Assembly (NCBI RefSeq): GCF_025766255.1
Contig: NW_026516798.1
Location: 44,987 to 108,986 of the forward strand
DNA length: 64,000 nucleotides
Origin: Zychaea mexicana
Lineage: Eukaryota; Mucoromycota; Mucoromycetes; Mucorales; Lichtheimiaceae
Direction of reading: 5' to 3'
This document shows, piece after piece, positions 58,385 through 64,000 of this stretch. Numbering within the stretch: position 1 is the stretch's first letter; every line of letters begins with the position of its first letter. The translations under genes and the position numbers were made by a program. The notes beneath the pieces were generated by a model that did not search any database, had not been told where the DNA came from, and saw nothing but the letters and a program-made list of their open reading frames with translations.

Positions 58385-58536
58385 ATGTCGCATCCAATCA
58401 AAATTGATGTCGCTGATCAGTCAAAATCAATGCCGCTGGCCAATCAACATCAATTTCGCATTTTCAGGAATGGAAGTCGTGTTTTCAAAAACAATGTCGC
58501 TTGCCTTTGAAAATGATGTCGTGTGACATTTTTTTC
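58385..58536 (+). repeat. Degenerate minisatellite, about 22-bp unit, 7 copies
   Basis: The core ATGTCGCT recurs with changes at 58385, 58407, 58430, 58453, 58474, 58494 and 58516, that is every 20-23 bp. It is followed in the first copies by a CAATCAAAAT-like half. The periodicity is close to two helical turns. Confidence 0.7.
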
Positions 58537-58675
58537 AGTATCCTAGTTGCTGCCAATTTGGCTGGTGCTCAGTATCCCATTTGTTTTTTTTTTCAGTCCA
58601 GCGCTCAAATCTCGTTTTTTTGTTGTTTTTTTTTCATTGATTTTGTTACTTTGGAACAAAGTTGAACCTGTTACT

Positions 58676-59293
58676 ATGACGGCTTACCCTGCTGAATCCT
58701 CGACATCTCATGATGATTCCCATGCCACCATTGATGCAACTTTGACAGGGACCAACTTGGTGTAGGAAAATGTGTGACAGGTTTTGGGTTATTCTTGCAC
58801 ATTGTGCAACTCCTCCTTTGAAAACGCCTCTGCCCTTTCCACTCACAGAGGACGTGACCATATTACAAAGCACGCATTACTCTTAGCGACTGTAAGCGAA
58901 CAATGTTCCCTATGCCTCAACACAATGTTCTTATTTTTTTCTGCAGTCCAAATCTCTTTCCCATTAATCTCTGGTTTCTTCAATTGTCCTATTGCTGCTT
59001 ACCAATCCAAATATAATCATGTTGGTAATTTATCAAGGCACATGAAAGCACACCATGATGTTCGAGGCGTGGCTACTGTATACCAAACCGAAGATGGCAT
59101 TCCTAACAAGAAGAGAAAGCTTTCATCCCCAGATTTCGACTTTCGAAGTAGCAGCCATCTGGCACTTGTATGTAATCAGAAATCAGTGTATCATCATGCC
59201 ATGGCTATTGGGAGGACTAATCGGTTTGTTGCTATAAAGGTTGGTATCATTGGAATTTATTATTGCCAGAATTTTAGAAAATCGAAAAAATAA
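58676..59293 (+). pseudogene. Decayed C2H2 zinc-finger gene
   Basis: From an ATG at 58676 the frame reads MTAYPAESSTSHDDSHATID... Two in-frame stops (TAG, TGA, about 58763-58777) follow before the same frame resumes with a good finger, YSCTLCNSSFENASALSTHR.... A second finger later in that frame, FNCPIAAYQSKYNHVGNLSR..., has Tyr where the second Cys should be. The gap between the stops is too short to be an intron. Likely a disabled gene; an unusual short-intron gene is the alternative. Confidence 0.55.
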
Positions 59294-60540
59294 AAATTAG
59301 AAAACCAAAATTTGAATTTTTCTATATAAATAAAATAGATATATACAATAGTTTATCTTAACACTGTTTTGCCATTTAATCAAAATAATTTGAAGATTAA
59401 TTTAAAAAATGATTTAATGGAGGGTAACCCTTAGTATTATGGTGTTAGTGAAATTATAAATATATAAAAAACTATAAATAGTATCATTTTAAATAAATTA
59501 TAAATAATTATATTATTTTATTTATTAAATAAAAAAACAAATCCTCAAACCTTATAAAATTCTCAAACCTTATAAAATTCTCAACCACTAGAATTAATTT
59601 CAATCATTATGTTTGAGAAAAAACACTCTAAGTGGTGCAACGGTAGTGAGTAAATCCCTCCTTTAGGCAAGTAATACTTGGACGCAGCCTAACTTGACAG
59701 AATAATAAAATATCATAAATTTGTTATTTATAACAAAATTTATAGATATTGTTTGTTCTCCAATAGAACATCTAAAAATAGAATTAGATTTTTATATAGA
59801 TATTAAAGTAATTTATTTTGTAACTAAAAAGATAGAAAAAAAATAGATAAATTATTTTCTTCTGATTTTTTTATTTATCAGAATTTAAATATTAATTTTT
59901 GTACATATAAACATAATAAAGGAAAAAACAAAGTTAATTTCTTCTGCAAAAATAAAACCAAAAATAGAAATAAGGATAAATTTATATGTACTAAACATAA
60001 TCTAGATCATATTCCAACTAAAATGCTTGATAGAAATAAAGTTATTAGAAAGAATGAATTAAATATAATGAATAAAATTCAGGAAAAGGAGAATAGAATT
60101 TTTATTAATGATTCTAAATAAAAAATAAAGAAATAAATAAAAGAAAAAGAAATAAAAAAATCAACTTAGGTAATTGTTTTTACTTAAATTTAAATAAAAA
60201 TTTAACTGAATTTAACAATATTATTTAAAATTAAACTTTTGATATCTTCCAATAAGGGGTACACTATGCCGTTTTTTTCTTTAATTCACATATAATATGT
60301 TTTTTATTTAGAGGATTCATCAATAACAAGAATATGATTATTTAAATGGGAGATGATAGAGAATCTATTATCCTATTGGAAATCTGCCAGTTCCGAAAAT
60401 TAAAATTTTTTATGGAGATTTCTAACTAGCTACTTTCTCTAGAGAAAGTAACACAAAGAGTCGTGTCGCAAGTTGGAGCAACTTGTGACCTAATTTATTT
60501 GTATGAAAATGAACAATTTGTTTATTTTCTACTAGTTTTG
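59294..60540. other. Sharply AT-rich island with decayed coding traces
   Basis: Composition falls abruptly to roughly 20-25% GC by eye, unlike all other sequence here. Open, Lys/Asn/Ile-rich frames are visible on the plus strand. One, about 59740-59848, reads IVCSPIEHLKIELDFYIDIK. A second follows a frame change at an A8 run, to about 60119: FFCKNKTKNRNKDKFICTKH... An inverted repeat (TACTTTCTCTAGAGAAAGTA) lies near 60432. Origin is unknown: degraded retroelement, organelle DNA or DNA from an AT-rich organism. Confidence 0.5.
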
Positions 60541-60560
60541 TATACAAAACAGATTATATA

Positions 60561-60981
60561 TGTGGTGAACCACATTAATACACTGCTTAAGATATCAACA
60601 ATAAGATATTCGGTTAAACATTATAGCACACACGTATGAACACTACGGCATTTCGGCTAAACACTATTGAATAAAATCTCTCACTCAGATGATCCACCTT
60701 ACGTGAACAGGACAATGAACCTATCAACAGGTACCTCAGCCATTACATCAGCTAACGCCGGTTTCAAAGATGTGCCCGATTAACATAGCGACTTCAATAG
60801 AAGTTCTGATACGTCCTTGATCCATCCTCTATCACATAGTTTATCCATTAGTCGGATGAATTGATATCGCCGTCTTAATAGCTAGAATATAAAAGAGCTT
60901 TATCTTTTGTTGAAATAAAACATCATCTCAAAGATACTTAATCTTGTCCCTTATTATCTTTATTAAAGCTCTATCATCACA
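60561..60981 (+). repeat. Putative 5' LTR of the Ty3-type retrotransposon
   Basis: Begins TGTGGTGAACCACA and ends ...ATCATCACA (TG...CA ends). It contains a TATAAAA box (60887-60893) followed by a leader up to the gag ATG at 61025. The boundaries are provisional because the second LTR lies outside the window. Confidence 0.4.
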
Positions 60982-61024
60982 TTTTTATCTTTGAAAACCT
61001 TGTTTTTTCCTTATATCCTACATC

Positions 61025-61462
61025 ATGTCCTCCGATAACAACCAAGCTACAAACATTAACGAAACCGTTGATCAAGCCAACGTGGTAACTCCAGGAACGG
61101 TCGAGGTCTCAAGCAACGATGTTGAAATGGTGGACTCAGAATCGGCGTCGAAAAATGGCACTGAAACTAGCACTGAAACTAGTACTGAAACCATGGCCAG
61201 GAACATAATTACACCGAGTACCTACCTGGAACAAAGGAAGCTGACACCGTCTAACATGGGAGCTGTCCTCAAGGCACGCTTAGCAAAAGCCACCGAAGAA
61301 TATTTGCAGGCGCAAGATGCTTCACCGGATGACCTATCCCAGCTAAAACAGGCACACAAAGAAGCACTTGATGCATTCAACATCTACCAAGCTACTCAGC
61401 AAGCACTCAGCATGTCTGAACAGTTCGAAGATCGAAAGGCAAGCTGCGTGGTCCCAAAAAAA
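61025..61462 (+). CDS. Gag N-terminal part, before a frame change
   Basis: Starts at ATG 61025 (MSSDNNQATNINE) with a Thr/Ser/Glu-rich leader, then a coiled-coil-like segment (LKQAHKEALDAFNIYQATQQ) ending EDRKASCVVPK. The frame runs to 61573 but loses similarity after an A7 run (61456-61462). Shifting by +1 there enters the long downstream frame, which begins PPILQVQGGPVRDPTKPV. Either a single inserted A, a sequencing error or programmed frameshifting explains this. Confidence 0.7.
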
Positions 61463-64000
61463 CCCACCGATACTACAAGTACAAGGAGGCCCTGTCCGAG
61501 ATCCGACGAAGCCAGTGCACAATTCCGTCTCTGCCTTTATTTCCGCCTTCGAAATCCAATTGCGCAGCCATAGCATTGACCTTGATGGCAATTGGGAACG
61601 TCTTTTCTGGTTATGTCTGGATGATAACCAAATGACTTGGTTCCGCCGAGATGTCGGTGACCGTCAATTAAAATGGAAACAAGCCTGTACCGAAATCAAG
61701 AAGGAATACGGCAATCCATTCCACACGTATCTCAAACGCCATGAGCTTTTTGTCGCTCGTCCCCAAGCCAATGAAGCGATCCGTGTCTATGCCGAACGAT
61801 GGATGTCATTAGCACACGAGGCAGGAAGAGCCAGCGGTCGTGACTTGACGTTCGATTTCATTTCGTCGTTGCCACCTTCGATCCGCGAAAAGATCTACCC
61901 AGTACTAGCTAGACAGTATGGTGTAGATTGGCCATCTGAAGTCACTGAGGTCGTGCAACTCATAATTTCTACATTGGGTGAATTCGTTGACAAGTTTCAA
62001 GACAACGGTAGTTATGCGAGCATCCATGCACCAGGAAAGAAACGTCGCATGGGTAATGAACACCTGTCTTCGTCCTCCTCATCGCCAGCACCAGCTTCTC
62101 GCCGTCCTCGTCATTACGGTGATTGTCCTGTCCATCCAAAAGGAAATCACTCGGCGACGGATTGCCACGTTCTCCAGCGCCAGCGGGAAGCAGTACAACA
62201 ACAAGTCCGCAATAACCGGCAATCAACAGGTTCAGACAACCTATGTCGTTATTGTAAAAAAGTTCCATATGTCTTAGGGCATCGCTGCCAAGAATATTTT
62301 GATGCAAAAGGAAAAAAGAAGTCAGGAACGTCGACAACAATGGTGAGCAATCGCTCTGTACACATTTCCTCGTCTCCTTCCTCGTCTTCTTCTACTACAC
62401 CATCAAAGCGGGATGAAGAAACACTTAATCACATTTCATTGGACGGAATGGATATTACAGGTAATTACATCAACCGCACAACACAAATAAATAACACACT
62501 GCAAGCAACAGATGACATTGACTCACTCATTGTTCCTATCACTGTACAGACTAAGCAAATCTTCGGATTAGTCGACACAGGCGCCAACAAGTCTTTTATC
62601 ACACCTACATGGTTACACAACATAGAGTCAACATCTGTACTTAAAGTCAATAAAAACGCAGTAAAAAATATATCCATTACTTTAGCAGCAAAGGATGTAA
62701 CAGCCTACCTTTTAGGTTTACTTGAAAATGTTGAACTACAGTACAATGGGAAAACATTCAAACACAATTTTTACATCATGGAATTATCCGGAACAACACC
62801 AGTCACCATTGGTCTGGATTTGATGTTTAAACTCGGAATTGGTATTACTGGTTTAGCCACATCATGGGAGCCACTGACACCAAACAATGAGAAACAAATT
62901 ATTGATTTACCCGAACCTAATAATTCGCCATATGGCACAGAAGAACAAAGGAAACAGTTTTTACAAGCTATCCAACCTTCTCTTGATCGCAATGCACAAA
63001 TTCCTAAGCGCGCGTTATGTACAATGCCTGAAGCAGTGGTCCGTCTTGACGTTCCAGAAGGTATCGTTTGCCATCGACGTCAGTACCCATTACCAATTGC
63101 TTTCAAGGATTTAATTGACGATCAGATCAAAACCTGGTTAGATGAGGGCATTATTGAACCTGCACCTGCTGGCACAGCATGGAATAGTCCCATCACACTA
63201 GCACCAAAGAAAGATCCTGTTACAGGTGCATATGATACAAACAAGCGTAGAATCTGTATGGATGTCCGCTTAATCAACCAGCATTTATTACAATGTGAAC
63301 AACATCCACTTCCTTTATTAAGTGATGTTATTGCAGCCATCCAAGGCAATGACAACAGCGGTAATTCAAATCGCACCGTCGTTACTACCTGCCTCGATGT
63401 AAAATCTGCTTTCACTTCTTTACCTCTCTATGAACCACATCGAGAACGAACTGCTTTCACAATTGAAGGACACATCCAATATCAGTTCCGAGGAGCTTGC
63501 TATGGATTACGTCATCTTTCTTCGGTATTTACTCGTTGTTTAACAGTTCTTCTTAGAGAGATGCCCTTCGTTCGTGCGTTCATTGATGACGTCATTATCT
63601 TCTCAAACAGCATAGAAGAACATGCTATCCATGTCGCCGCAGTAATTGACAAATTAACTGAGGTAAATTTCCGCATCAATCATGACAAAGCCGTATATGC
63701 ACAACGTTGTGTCTACTTACTTGGCCACTGTGTATCCACCGAAGGTGTATCACTGGATAAACGCAAAGTATGCAACATCCAAAATATCCCTACACCTACA
63801 ACTGGCAAAGCTATAGCTGCCTTCTGTGGTACTATCAATTACATGCGCTCTTACCTACCAAAAGTCTCTGAAGTTATGGCACCTTTAGACCGACTTCGCA
63901 ATGCCAAATCTTTAAAAGGTTTATGGACACAAAAAGAACAACACAGTTTTGACACGTTAAAGAAAATGCTACTTGAAGCTCCCATCCTGCGCTTTCCCGA
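61463..64000 (+). CDS. Gag-Pol polyprotein: capsid, zinc knuckles, protease, reverse transcriptase (partial)
   Basis: Open over 2.5 kb to the window end. Order: retrotransposon gag core (NWERLFWLCLDDNQMTWFRR...); knuckle-like Cys/His clusters (CPVHPKGNHSATDC and CRYCKKVPYVLGHRC); a Ser-rich linker; aspartic protease active site GLVDTGANKSFI near 62570; reverse transcriptase (TWLDEGIIEPA, AWNSPITLAPKK, RICMDVRLIN, CLDVKSAFTSLPL, and the catalytic box FIDDVIIF near 63585). The start of the tethered RNase H region follows. F-I-D-D replaces the usual Y-x-D-D with the two aspartates kept. Protease fused in frame to RT and the motif order fit Ty3/gypsy, not copia. Confidence 0.9.

Larger units (their letters stand above)
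60561..64000 (+). mobile_element. Ty3/gypsy-type LTR retrotransposon, truncated by window end
   Basis: Gag-like region, zinc knuckles, aspartic protease and reverse transcriptase follow in the order of Ty3-like elements. The RNase H, integrase and 3' LTR would lie beyond 64000. One frame change interrupts the reading frame in the early gag part; everything downstream is open to the window edge, so the copy is young. Confidence 0.9.

Noticed and set aside
1..64000. CRISPR array, prokaryotic operon or riboswitch
   Set aside because: Spliced eukaryotic genes throughout; no evenly spaced identical repeats with unique spacers were seen.

Overview
The window is eukaryotic nuclear DNA from a filamentous fungus, most likely a mucoromycote (Mucoromycotina). 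The evidence is many short GT-AG introns (about 50-110 bases) in almost every gene, housekeeping proteins of fungal type, and an Ssd1-type RNase II protein that keeps its catalytic aspartates, which yeast Ssd1 has lost. Ty3-, Tc1/mariner-, pogo- and Mutator-like elements lie between the genes. The species cannot be named from the sequence alone. Exons were joined by hand from splice consensus and reading phase. For most named genes the summed exon lengths divide by three and the junctions restore conserved family motifs.

Layout. 1-3.35 kb holds only weak coding candidates. 3.35-5.84 kb is a structurally complete Tc1/mariner-type transposon. 6.2-13.4 kb carries POP4 (RNase P/MRP), a LIM-C1-RhoGAP protein and, convergent with it, a Jip5/WDR55 WD40 protein. 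14.7-17 kb is a copper amine oxidase and 18.1-19.4 kb a two-finger C2H2 protein. 20.3-25.1 kb has an AIFM2/FSP1-like oxidoreductase, then NXT1 and PCID2/THP1 head to head. 25.8-36.4 kb has the PP2A scaffold TPD3, a conserved WD40 protein, a HAD phosphatase and ribosomal protein eL27. A pogo deletion derivative lies at 37-38 kb. 38.5-47.1 kb carries an SSD1 orthologue, CENP-O (Mcm21) and a HIRIP3-type histone chaperone. 48-52.3 kb is a nest of DNA transposons: a 178-bp MITE, an 867-bp element, and a 1.9-kb foldback element with 9-bp target duplications. 56.3-57.7 kb is a peroxisomal enoyl-CoA isomerase. From 58.4 kb on come a minisatellite, a decayed zinc-finger gene, a sharply AT-rich island, and a Ty3-type retrotransposon cut off by the window end inside its pol gene.

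Functional themes. There is no operon-like pathway. Two divergent pairs join functionally related genes: NXT1 with PCID2 (both nuclear mRNA export, 135 bp apart) and CENP-O with the HIRIP3-like chaperone (both chromatin). The best candidates for something not well described are the 9-bp-TSD foldback element with its repeated CGTACG motif, the catalytically intact Ssd1, the PCNA-binding tail kept in the pogo remnant, and the isolated terminal exon that carries the peroxisomal signal of the isomerase.
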